A stretch of DNA of 64,000 nucleotides from WRMS01 sp038562165 (GTDB lineage Bacteria > Bacillota > Peptococcia > DRI-13 > UBA5745). Position numbers and translations under genes: made by a program. Below the pieces are notes generated by a model. The model saw only the letters and a program-made list of their open reading frames with translations. It made no database searches and was not told the origin of the DNA. This document shows, piece by piece, positions 51,272 through 58,723 of this stretch. The stretch covers positions 1 to 64,000 of the forward strand of contig JBCFAO010000007.1 in the NCBI GenBank assembly GCA_038562165.1. The letters are read 5' to 3'. Positions within the stretch are counted from its first letter, which is position 1; each line of letters starts with the position of its first letter.

Positions 51272-52618
51272 ATGATGAAAATAGCCGGTATTGTATGTGA
51301 ATACAACCCTTTTCATGAAGGTCATTGGCTGCAAATCAGCAAGCTGCGCTATGAGCACGGCGTTGATGCCGTCATCTGCGCCATGAGCGGCCACTTTATG
51401 CAGCGAGGCGAGCCTTCGGTAATCAGCAAAGAAAGACGGGTTAAGATGGCTTTGGCCGGTGGGGCAGACCTGGTAGTGGAACTGTCCGCCCTTTATGCCA
51501 CCCGCAGCGCCTACTGGTTTGCTCTGGGCGGTGTTTTACTGCTGGCTGCCGCCGGCGCCACCCACATAGCCTTCGGAGCGGAAACCGATGATCTGCCGGC
51601 TTTTCAGGCTACCGCTGCCAGGCTTGCCAAGCCTGACCGTCTTTATACCGAAGCCCTCCGCCGCTTTCTTGCCGCCGGCTTGCCTTTTCCCGAGGCCCAG
51701 GCCAAAGCCCTAAACTACGGCCAAAGCAGCGGCAACAGCTTTGCGCCTGCCCTGCCCAACGACCGTTTAGCCTTATCCTATCTTCAAGTTATCGCCGAAA
51801 AAGGCCTCTCTTTGGAGCCCATCCTGATCCCCCGCAGCGGCAGCGCCTACCATGAGACGAAGCTGCCGGAAAACCAAACTCCCGGCGCTATTCTTTCCCC
51901 GGGCGCTACTCTTGCCGCCGGCGGACTTATTTCCCCGGGCGGGCCTGCATCCTTGAGCGGCTTGCCGCCGGCTTCGGCCACAGCTTTGCGCCGCCGGCTT
52001 CAGGAAGGCATTCGCCTTTACGACTACCGCAAGCTCAGTGCCGCCCAATTAACCACCCTGGGCGTGGCCAAGCACATTCCGGAAGCCTCATTGCCTTACC
52101 TGGCCAATACCTGCCTGGTTTTCCCCGCTGATGTGGCCCCTATTCAAATGGCCCTTCTGCGGCGGGCGGATCATCAAGCCCTTCTTGCTCTGCCGGATAT
52201 GACCGAAGGCTTGGAAAACCGCATCGTAGACGTAGCTTGCCGGGCCGGCAGCCTGGAAGAGTTCTACCGCCTTCTGAAAACCAAGCGATATCCGCTGACC
52301 CGTTTACAGCGGCTGGTGACTCATTTGCTTTTAGACTACCGGGAAATCCATGCCCGGCATTTGGCCGGCAGCCCACCCTATCTCCGGGTGCTGGGCGCTA
52401 ACTCCACAGGCTTTCGCCTCCTTCACCAGGCCAGAAAAGCCTCGCCCCTTCCTGTAATCTCCCGAACCAGGCAGATGAAGGAGCTGATCCGGCAAAATCC
52501 TCACGCCGCGGCGGCCTGGGAGCTGGAAGCCCGCAGCGCCGCTTTGTACAGCTTGATAAGCGGCAGCGAATCTGCCGGCGGCAATCCGGAATACCTGTTT
52601 ACCCCGATAAGCTTATAA
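51272..52618 (+). CDS. tmcAL: tRNA(Met) cytidine acetate ligase (TmcAL)
   Basis: A 448-residue nucleotidyltransferase-fold enzyme that forms N4-acetylcytidine at the wobble position of elongator tRNA-Met from acetate and ATP. The N-terminus GIVCEYNPFHEGHWLQI carries the ATP-binding HxGH motif. GHFMQRGEPSVISKERRVKMAL and GADLVVELSALYATRSAYWFALGGV follow, and later SATALRRRL. The ATG-ATG start has no obvious Shine-Dalgarno site, so 51272 or 51275 may be used. Residues of about 205-240 form an unusual Pro/Gly/Ala-rich insertion with an internal near-repeat (ILSPGATLAAGG / LISPGGPASLSG). Confidence 0.88.
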   Translation: MMKIAGIVCEYNPFHEGHWLQISKLRYEHGVDAVICAMSGHFMQRGEPSVISKERRVKMALAGGADLVVELSALYATRSAYWFALGGVLLLAAAGATHIAFGAETDDLPAFQATAARLAKPDRLYTEALRRFLAAGLPFPEAQAKALNYGQSSGNSFAPALPNDRLALSYLQVIAEKGLSLEPILIPRSGSAYHETKLPENQTPGAILSPGATLAAGGLISPGGPASLSGLPPASATALRRRLQEGIRLYDYRKLSAAQLTTLGVAKHIPEASLPYLANTCLVFPADVAPIQMALLRRADHQALLALPDMTEGLENRIVDVACRAGSLEEFYRLLKTKRYPLTRLQRLVTHLLLDYREIHARHLAGSPPYLRVLGANSTGFRLLHQARKASPLPVISRTRQMKELIRQNPHAAAAWELEARSAALYSLISGSESAGGNPEYLFTPISL

Positions 52619-52653
52619 GCCGATAACCTACAACCCTATAACATATTCCACTC

Positions 52654-52708
52654 AGCCCTGCCATAAGATAAGAAGAGAATGTATCTTAACGGCAGGGCTT
52701 GCCCTGCC
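52654..52708 (+). promoter_or_regulatory. Alternating hairpins upstream of ylbJ
   Basis: AGCCCTGCC (52654-52662) can pair with GGCAGGGCT (52691-52699), and the same middle segment can instead pair with GCCCTGCC (52701-52708). The two structures exclude each other. The outer GCCCTGCC copies are direct repeats, each followed by an AAGATAAGA sequence. The arrangement, 44 bp before the ylbJ start, resembles an attenuator or RNA switch, but there is no T-tract. It could also be the remnant of a small duplication. Confidence 0.4.
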
Positions 52709-52751
52709 ACAAGATAAGATGATAAATCTTTTCATTGGGGAGGGCTTTTAT

Positions 52752-53825
52752 GTGAAACGGGAGCATAGACGGTATCTGCTGGGCTTTGCCGCCGCCGGTT
52801 TTTTTATCTGTATGGCCCTCTTCCCCGGCAGCATATATGCCGGAGCCCGCCGGGGACTGGACCTTTGGGCGGGCATACTGGTGCCGGCTATGCTGCCCTT
52901 TTTTATTTTGGCTGAAATTCTGATGGCTTCCGGCATCCTCCGGCTTTTGGGCAGGCTGCTCAGCCCGGTGATGGGCCCTTTGTTTAACCTGCCCGGCGCC
53001 GGTGGCCTGGGTATAGCTTTAGGCTATACCAGCGGCTTTCCCATGGGAGCTGTCATCAGCAGCCGTCTGTATCAGGAAGGCTTCCTGCGGCGGGATGAAG
53101 CCGGCCGCTTATTGGCCTTTACCAACAACTCCAGCCCCGGCTTTCTGCTGACCAGCCTGGCTGCCGGCATGCTGGGCAACCCCGCTTTCGGCCTTTTATT
53201 CGTTCTTTGCCATTACGGCTCCAATTTAATTTTCGGCATGATTTTGGGCATAGCCAGCCGCTTTCCGATTAGAAAAGCAGCAAAAAGAGGCGGCGCAGCC
53301 GCCGGGGACCGGGCCAAGGAAACAGGCTGGCGGCAGCAGGCTGAGGAGGCTAAGGCCGCTGGGGATCCCTCCCGCCGCTCTGATTTATCTCCATCCTTCA
53401 GCAGAATAATTACAGAAAGCATTAGCTCCGCTATCCAAAGCATTCTGGCTCTGGGCGGCTTTGTGCTGCTTTTTGCCGCCGCTTTACAATTGCTGGAGGA
53501 CCTCTATCTTTTGGACCGGCTGGCCCGGCTATTCGCCTTCTTTTTGCCTGCCGGCCTTTATGTGGCCCCTTTATCTAAAGCTTTGGCCACCGGTTTTATT
53601 GAACTCACTTTAGGCTTGAGACAGCTCACGGCTATTCCCTTGGCGGCTGCCGATATGGTTACCTACTGCCTGATCATATTGGGCTGGAGCGGCTTGTCCA
53701 TTCAGGCTCAAGTTATGGGCTTAGCCGGCACCGCCCGGCTGCCGCTGAAATACTACCTCATGGGCTGCATCGTCCAGCCCCTGCTTTCTCTGCTCTTACT
53801 TAGGTTTTGCCTTTTCTTGCTGTGA
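52752..53825 (+). CDS. ylbJ: Sporulation integral membrane protein YlbJ
   Basis: A 357-residue membrane protein with the Gate/nucleoside-recognition fold and about eight hydrophobic segments. Motifs are GLDLWAGILVPAMLPFFILAEILM (about 38-61), LGYTSGFPMGAVISSRLYQEG, LLAFTNNSSPGFLLTSLAAGMLG (about 118-140) and a C-terminal GLSIQAQVMGLAGTA. In Bacillus YlbJ is needed for spore cortex formation. I choose GTG 52752 as start because GGGGAGGG lies seven bases upstream, whereas the earlier ATG at 52719 has no ribosome site. It indicates an endospore-forming host. A hydrophilic, charged insert (about 185-220) separates the two membrane halves. Confidence 0.88.
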   Translation: MKREHRRYLLGFAAAGFFICMALFPGSIYAGARRGLDLWAGILVPAMLPFFILAEILMASGILRLLGRLLSPVMGPLFNLPGAGGLGIALGYTSGFPMGAVISSRLYQEGFLRRDEAGRLLAFTNNSSPGFLLTSLAAGMLGNPAFGLLFVLCHYGSNLIFGMILGIASRFPIRKAAKRGGAAAGDRAKETGWRQQAEEAKAAGDPSRRSDLSPSFSRIITESISSAIQSILALGGFVLLFAAALQLLEDLYLLDRLARLFAFFLPAGLYVAPLSKALATGFIELTLGLRQLTAIPLAAADMVTYCLIILGWSGLSIQAQVMGLAGTARLPLKYYLMGCIVQPLLSLLLLRFCLFLL

Positions 53826-53851
53826 TTTCCGCCTGGGGCGGCCCTCTCCGG

Positions 53852-53872
53852 GAGGGCACTGAATAAGTCGCG
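53852..53872. repeat. Partial copy of the GAGGGCACTGAA repeat
   Basis: A 21-bp match to the start of the elements at 13984 and 55212 (GAGGGCACTGAATAAGTCGC here), 27 bp after the ylbJ stop. The matching right end is not visible, so this is a fragment. Confidence 0.45.
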
Positions 53873-53944
53873 TAAACTGATCTCGCCGTCTAAATCCGAA
53901 AAATTTGAAGAACTTTTCAGGGTTCTCATGTGGATGGTCTATTT

Positions 53945-54187
53945 TGTGCAAAAATGCAGCTTTGTATCATCAACTCACAGTGTTTTGCTCAAAAATGCAA
54001 GTTTGTAGAATGAATTTGGCCTGGAAACATGGTTTCACCCCATTTATGGGCCAAATCTGTTCCAAAGCAGAGATTTAGAGGTATACAAACCTGCATTTTT
54101 GCTCAGTTAGTCTTTGCGAATGATAACAAAGCTGCATTTTTGCTCAGTTAGCCTTTGCGAATGATGACAAACTTGCATTTTTGCTCA
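53945..54187. repeat. Inverted-cluster repeat element 4 (two plus three copies)
   Basis: Left copies lie at 53945-53966 and 53986-54007 (core GCAAAAATGCAGCTTTGTA type). Right copies, inverted, lie at 54085-54105, 54126-54146 and 54167-54187 (ACAAACCTGCATTTTTGCTCA type), spaced exactly 41 bp, with the intervening GTTAG(T/C)CTTTGCGAATGAT also repeated. It is about 243 bp long, like element 1. No open frame. It fills most of the 676-bp gap between ylbJ and the gntR-type gene; the rest is the gntR promoter region. Confidence 0.65.
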
Positions 54188-54436
54188 GTTAGTCTTGCCT
54201 GATTGAAGGTTTTTTTAGCAAAATGACACGGCAGCTGTTTAGAGGACTACGGGTAAAACCAGTTACTTTTCACCAGTTACTTTTCATTGGAAATATAATC
54301 TTGAAGATGCCGATGTATCAGAAGAAATTATAATCGATACATTGCCGGTTAAAAATTCCAGTTAATTCAAGGACGAAACACCAGTGTATGGTTTAATTTT
54401 GCGGGAATTCAGGTCATAAGCAAAATCAACAAAATT

Positions 54437-54442
54437 TATAAT
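54437..54442 (+). promoter_or_regulatory. -10 element of the gntR-type gene
   Basis: A perfect TATAAT. The -35 region at 17 bp is weak (TCATAA at 54414-54419). Transcription would start near 54449, placing the palindromic operator at 54457-54477 just downstream of the start, a roadblock position suited to autorepression. Confidence 0.5.
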
Positions 54443-54456
54443 ATGATAGCGCCATC

Positions 54457-54477
54457 GGTAATATATTACATATTACC
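54457..54477. promoter_or_regulatory. GntR-type operator 1 (autoregulatory)
   Basis: A perfect palindrome: arms GGTAATAT and ATATTACC around ATTAC. The central 15 bp (AATATATTACATATT) recur identically in the palindrome at 55551-55573 before the TRAP genes. Two matching dyads flanking a GntR gene are strong evidence for its operator. Confidence 0.7.
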
Positions 54478-54501
54478 AATGAGATGTTGAGGTGAGCTGA
54501 T

Positions 54502-55194
54502 TTGGAAACTGTTAATGCAAAAGGAATTTTTGAAGGTAAAAAAGGCATTGTCATGCCTACTTATAAAGAGCAGGCTTACGAGTTAATAAAAGAAGCCATC
54601 ATCTACCAACGCTTTGCCATAGGTGAAATTTATTCCCAGGAGAGCATCTGCAACGAGCTGGGCATCAGCCGTACGCCTGTGCGGGAGGCTTTGCTGGAGC
54701 TGCAAAAAGCGGGATATATTAAATTTCACCGGGGCAGGGGCATCTCCATTCTACCGGTGACGAATGACGAAGTCAAAAGCATTCTTGAGATGCGCATCTA
54801 TAATGAGCGATACAGCGCCCGCCTTGCGGCCCGGCGCATAACAGAGGCCGACCTTAAAAGGCTGCGGCAGGTTTTGGTGCAAATGGAAGATAAACTGGAA
54901 ACCAGCGACAGTGAAGAGCTTTATGAAATGGACCGGTATTTCCATCATATTTTGCTGGAAGCAGGCAAAAACATATGGTTACTCAAGATTGTCGAAGATT
55001 TGCGCGATAATTTTTTGCGCTTTGAAAATCGCACGATTTTTAGAGAACTGCAAGTCCGGCATCAGGTTTTGACTGAGCATAAACACATTTATGACAGAAT
55101 TGCCAGCCGCGATGAGGAAGGCGCTGACCGGGCCATGGAGCAGCACTTGTCCCAGACATACCACCGAGTGGGAATTCAGCGTAATCTTGACTGA
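54502..55194 (+). CDS. GntR-family (FadR/FCD subgroup) transcriptional regulator
   Basis: A 230-residue regulator. The N-terminal winged helix (about 15-80) includes FAIGEIYSQESICNELGISRTPVREALLELQKAGYI. The C-terminal all-helical FCD ligand domain (about 90-220) carries histidines likely to bind metal plus carboxylate (DRYFHHILLEAG, VLTEHKHIYDRI). The start is TTG, seven bases after GAGGTGA. FCD-type GntR proteins respond to small organic acids. The paired operators at 54457 and 55551 imply control of itself and of the TRAP-M20-LarA operon. Confidence 0.92.
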   Translation: METVNAKGIFEGKKGIVMPTYKEQAYELIKEAIIYQRFAIGEIYSQESICNELGISRTPVREALLELQKAGYIKFHRGRGISILPVTNDEVKSILEMRIYNERYSARLAARRITEADLKRLRQVLVQMEDKLETSDSEELYEMDRYFHHILLEAGKNIWLLKIVEDLRDNFLRFENRTIFRELQVRHQVLTEHKHIYDRIASRDEEGADRAMEQHLSQTYHRVGIQRNLD

Positions 55195-55211
55195 TTTTTA
55201 ATGGAATCAGC

Positions 55212-55455
55212 GAGGGCACTGAAAAAGCCGCTTCCCATCCAGCCGTGTGTACAAAAAATGAGGTTCTATGTGTATTCGCCTTAGCTAACTGCTCAAAATC
55301 TCGAGTTTTACGCTACTGAACACTGATTTCTTTCTATATTTAGTGTTAGACACAGTTTAAATCTACTATTCCAGAGGAACAACAGCCAAAAAACCTCAAA
55401 TTTTGTACATTTTAGCTTTTCGACGGTGGGCTTGTACAGCTTTTTCAGTACCCTC
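55212..55455. mobile_element. 244-bp MITE-like element with inverted ends and near-perfect target duplication
   Basis: The ends are inverted: GAGGGCACTGAAAAAGCC (55212-55229) matches the reverse complement of 55438-55455 (GAGGGTACTGAAAAAGCT). It is flanked by GGAATCAGC on the left (55203-55211) and GGAATCAAC on the right (55456-55464), a 9-bp direct repeat with one mismatch, as expected from transposition. It has no open frame, so it would depend on a transposase elsewhere. Nested inside are repeat copies at 55248-55267, 55290-55311 and 55390-55409 that match the other inverted-cluster elements. It lies between the GntR gene and the TRAP operator. Confidence 0.65.
55248..55409. repeat. Inverted-cluster repeat element 5, nested (162 bp)
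   Basis: Left copies at 55248-55267 (TGTACAAAAAATGAGGTT) and 55290-55311 are 42 bp apart. One inverted right copy lies at 55390-55409 (AACCTCAAATTTTGTACA). It has the same TGT...ACA ends and period as elements 1-4, but sits entirely inside the GAGGG-ended element. Confidence 0.5.
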
Positions 55456-55550
55456 GGAATCAACAGCATTATCCGCACAAATTACACTCTACGTTTGTAC
55501 TTATCCCCTGTTCGTCCTTTGTCCTCGGGTCGTCCTGTCCTTTGCCACCT

Positions 55551-55573
55551 AAGAAATATATTACATATTTCTT
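55551..55573. promoter_or_regulatory. GntR-type operator 2 (TRAP operon)
   Basis: A perfect palindrome with arms AAGAAATAT and ATATTTCTT around ATTAC, sharing the 15-bp core with the operator in front of the GntR gene. It lies 115 bp before the dctP start. A confident -35/-10 pair was not identified; the core itself is AT-rich and may overlap the promoter. The rest of 55456-55687 is otherwise featureless. Confidence 0.68.
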
Positions 55574-55687
55574 AAGGATTCGATAAAAATTTAGACGGAA
55601 GGAAGTGACGCAGACAACGGCTTTGCCCCGCAAAAAGACTTGGTGGTAGGCTAATAAACGAAAACTGCAAAAGGAGTGGTACTTGGT

Positions 55688-56767
55688 ATGAAAAAATTTC
55701 TTGCAATTTTACTAACGGCAACCATCCTTCTGGGCCTGGCGGCCTGCGGCGGTTCCGCGCCGGCGCCCTCCTCAGGCGCCGGAACCAGTTCAACCTCCCC
55801 CACCGCAGCCCCTTCCTCCGCCCCGGCAGCCTCCGGCGAAAAATTCATTGTGCGCATCGGCCATGTGCTTCAGGCTGATACGGCAAGCCATATCGCTTTA
55901 GAAGAGGGCTTGAAGAAATACGCCGAGGAAAAATCCGGCGGCAGGCTTGAAATTCAGATTTTTCCCAATAGTGCACTAGGTGGCGAACGTCAAATGATCG
56001 AAGCTGCACAGCTTGGCACCCTGGAGATAGCCTATGTTACGACGGCGGTTCTTGCTAATTTCGAGCCAAAAGTCCAGGTTTTCGACCTGCCCTTTCTATT
56101 CAACGACATTGATATCGCCAGAAAAGCCCTGGACGATGAATTCGGCGATAAAGTCACCGAGAACCTTCCCTCCGTAGGCCTGCGGAATTTATCTTACGGC
56201 GAAAACGGCTATCGTCATGTTTCAAACAACCGGGGCCCTATCCACAAACCGGCAGACATGAAGGGCATTAAAATCCGCACAATGGAAAACCCCATCCATA
56301 TGAAAGCCTTCGAGCTTATCGGCGCAAACCCGACTCCCATCAGCTTTAACGAGCTTTACACCGCATTGCAGCAGAAAACCGTGGATGCTCAGGAAAACCC
56401 CATTTTCCTCACCTATACTTCAAAATTCTTTGAGGTCCAAAAATACCTGAGCCTTACGGGCCACGTCTATGCACCGGGCATCTGCGTCATTAGTGATGAA
56501 TTTTGGAACAAGCTGCCCGAAGATTTGCAGAAAATTCTACAGGAAGGCGCCTACGAATTCCGAACCATGCAGCGGGAAATTCTTGATCAGCAGAACCGGG
56601 ACTATCTTGAAGAACTCAAGGAGAAGATGGAAGTTAACGAGCTGACTCCGGAGGAGAAAAAGGAGTTCATCGAAATCACTAAACCCGTTTATGATGAGGT
56701 CGCCAAGCTTGTGGGTCAGGATCTGGTGGATCTGGCCATCAAGGCAAACGATACTTACGCTAAATAA
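55688..56767 (+). CDS. dctP: TRAP transporter solute-binding protein (DctP family)
   Basis: A 359-residue lipoprotein: signal peptide with lipobox LAAC (Cys20), a Ser/Ala/Pro linker, then the DctP fold with IRIGHVLQADTASHIALEEGLKKYAEEKSGGRLEIQIFPNSALGGERQMIEA (about 57-110). The substrate arginine region lies near KGIKIRTMENPIHMKAFELIGANPTPISFNELYTALQQ (about 195-235), and the family's VDAQENP motif is present. ATG 55688 is preferred to a GTG four codons upstream that overlaps AAAAGGAG. DctP proteins bind organic acids through a conserved arginine, consistent with an N-acyl amino acid or hydroxyacid ligand. Confidence 0.92.
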   Translation: MKKFLAILLTATILLGLAACGGSAPAPSSGAGTSSTSPTAAPSSAPAASGEKFIVRIGHVLQADTASHIALEEGLKKYAEEKSGGRLEIQIFPNSALGGERQMIEAAQLGTLEIAYVTTAVLANFEPKVQVFDLPFLFNDIDIARKALDDEFGDKVTENLPSVGLRNLSYGENGYRHVSNNRGPIHKPADMKGIKIRTMENPIHMKAFELIGANPTPISFNELYTALQQKTVDAQENPIFLTYTSKFFEVQKYLSLTGHVYAPGICVISDEFWNKLPEDLQKILQEGAYEFRTMQREILDQQNRDYLEELKEKMEVNELTPEEKKEFIEITKPVYDEVAKLVGQDLVDLAIKANDTYAK

Positions 56768-56840
56768 CCCCAAATATAACATCGGGAAGGCGCTGACAGG
56801 GGCGTATTTTACGCCCCATCCTCAAAACGAGGTGATATAA

Positions 56841-57413
56841 ATGATAAAAAAAGCCTGGAATCACTTTGAAGAATATATCCTCATCGGCTCCTTTTTTTTC
56901 TCCGTACCCTTGGTTTTTTTTCAAGTCATCATGCGGTATGTATTCGATAACTCACTGGGCTGGTCGGAAGAGCTTGCCCGCTACGTTTTTCTCTGGCAGA
57001 TTTGGCTGGGAGCAAGCTATGCCGCCAAACAATCCCGCCACATCCGTATTGAGATGCTTAAAGATATTCTCCCCCCCAAAGCAAAAAAAGCGTTGGAAAT
57101 CATGGTTATCCTCATTTGGATGGTTTTCATGGGCTTTTTAGCAATTAAAGGCGGTCAAATGACCCAGAAAATTCTCACTCTGGGCCAAAAATCCTCAGCT
57201 ATGCGCATACCCATGGGCTGGGCCTACCTTTCAGTGCCGGCAGGCTCAGGCCTGATGTTCATCCGTCTTGCAGAAAAGCTTGCGGAGGCAATCCGGGCCC
57301 CCCTTGAAACAAACAAGAGCCGGAATCTGGAGATGAAAAAAGCCATGGATGAGCTTGGCCTGAAGGATGAATTTCGCCTGAAGGATGGAAATTCACCTGA
57401 GGAGGTGGAGTAA
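56841..57413 (+). CDS. dctQ: TRAP transporter small permease (DctQ family)
   Basis: A 190-residue membrane subunit with four helices. Typical features are MRYVFDNSLGWSEELARYVFLWQIWLGASYAAKQSRHIRIEML (about 33-75). The charged C-terminal tail (KKAMDELGLKDEFRLKDGNSP) is longer than usual. GAGGTGATATAA precedes the start. It ends one base before dctM. Confidence 0.92.
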   Translation: MIKKAWNHFEEYILIGSFFFSVPLVFFQVIMRYVFDNSLGWSEELARYVFLWQIWLGASYAAKQSRHIRIEMLKDILPPKAKKALEIMVILIWMVFMGFLAIKGGQMTQKILTLGQKSSAMRIPMGWAYLSVPAGSGLMFIRLAEKLAEAIRAPLETNKSRNLEMKKAMDELGLKDEFRLKDGNSPEEVE

Positions 57414-58712
57414 ATGGCCCCTATTCTTTTGTTTGCAGCTCTGCTTATCTTTATTGCCCTCAGCGTACCCATCGGTGTCGCCCTTGGTCTGGCCACATTA
57501 TTGACCATGGTGTTGACCAGCAATATTCCGGTGGTGATGATCACCCAAAATGCCTTCGCCGCCCTTGACTCTTTTCCTCTTCTGGCTATCCCGTTTTTTA
57601 TTTTGGCAGGCAACCTGATGTCTCAAGGCGGTATTTCAAAGCGCATTGTAGCTTTTGCCAACAGCATGATCGGTAATGTAACCGGCGGCCTGGGTACAGT
57701 AACGGTTATTGCCTGCATGTTCTTTGCGGCCATTTCAGGCTCCGGTCCGGCAACGGTTTCAGCCATCGGCGCAATGATGATCCCCGAAATGGAAAAAAGC
57801 GGCTACAGCCGCAGCTATGCCACAGGTCTGACTGCCGTGGCCGGCACCATCGGCGTCATCATTCCGCCTTCTATCCCCTTCGTGATCTATGGGGTCGTAA
57901 CGGGGCAATCCATAGGGGAGCTTTTTCTTGCCGGCATTATTCCCGGAATTATGATCGGCTTTGCCCTCATTTTTGTTAACCTGCTTCTCTCAAAAAAACA
58001 GGGTTACAAAGGTTCCAGCCTACCTGAAGGCCAAAACCGGGGCTGCGGCTATATGCTCTCAACATTTTTAAACTCTTTTTGGGCCCTTTTGACTCCGGTC
58101 ATTGTCCTGGGCGGTATTTACGGCGGTATTTTTACACCCACTGAATCCGCCGTCATCGCTATTGTCTATTCCCTGTTCGTGGGCAAATTCTTCTTCAAGG
58201 AAATGACCATGAAAATCTTTATTGATTCAGTCAGGGAAACCGCCGTCATGACCGGTATTACCTTGTTTACCATCGGCCTTTCCATGTCCTTTGCCAGCTA
58301 TCTGACCATGGAGCAGATTCCCGTCCGCATTGCAAACTTTATCACGTCATTGACCGACAGCAAGTTTTTCATCTTGCTGCTCATCAACATCTTCCTTCTG
58401 ATCGTAGGCTGCTTCGTGGACAACATTTCCTCCATGATTATTCTGACGCCGGTGTTTATGCCCATCATCACCCAATTCGGCGTACATCCCGTACATTTCG
58501 GTATTTTCATGACAGTGGCCCTGGCCATCGGTTTTGTGACGCCGCCTTACGGCGCTAATCTATTTATTGCTTCGGCGGTATCCCGCCTCAAGCTTGAGCA
58601 GATTGTGCCCAGCGCCCTGCCGTTTTTAATAGCCCTGCTTGTGTGCCTTCTGCTTATCACCTATTTCCCGCAGATCAGCCTGTTTTTACCTAATCTGCTC
58701 TTCGGCAAGTAA
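57414..58712 (+). CDS. dctM: TRAP transporter large permease (DctM family)
   Basis: A 432-residue ion-transporter-superfamily subunit with about 12 helices. Signatures are FPLLAIPFFILAGNLMSQGGIS (about 43-64), ISGSGPATVSAIGAMMIPEM and GTIGVIIPPSIPFVIYGVVTGQSIGELFLAGIIPG (about 145-180), plus GCFVDNISSMIILTPVFMPI in the second repeat. It forms the Na+-driven carrier with DctQ, fed by DctP. The start follows the dctQ stop directly, with GAGGTGG inside dctQ. Confidence 0.94.
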   Translation: MAPILLFAALLIFIALSVPIGVALGLATLLTMVLTSNIPVVMITQNAFAALDSFPLLAIPFFILAGNLMSQGGISKRIVAFANSMIGNVTGGLGTVTVIACMFFAAISGSGPATVSAIGAMMIPEMEKSGYSRSYATGLTAVAGTIGVIIPPSIPFVIYGVVTGQSIGELFLAGIIPGIMIGFALIFVNLLLSKKQGYKGSSLPEGQNRGCGYMLSTFLNSFWALLTPVIVLGGIYGGIFTPTESAVIAIVYSLFVGKFFFKEMTMKIFIDSVRETAVMTGITLFTIGLSMSFASYLTMEQIPVRIANFITSLTDSKFFILLLINIFLLIVGCFVDNISSMIILTPVFMPIITQFGVHPVHFGIFMTVALAIGFVTPPYGANLFIASAVSRLKLEQIVPSALPFLIALLVCLLLITYFPQISLFLPNLLFGK

Positions 58713-58723
58713 AGGAGACGCAA

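Noticed and set aside
53835..53860. GC-rich inverted repeat (GCCCTC/GAGGGC) after ylbJ as a terminator
   Set aside because: Six-base-pair stem without any T-tract; it partly coincides with the dispersed GAGGGCACTGAA repeat.
54085..54187. Regularly spaced repeats resembling a small CRISPR array
   Set aside because: Only three units at 41-bp period, the intervening sequences are themselves nearly identical, inverted copies lie upstream, and no cas genes are present.
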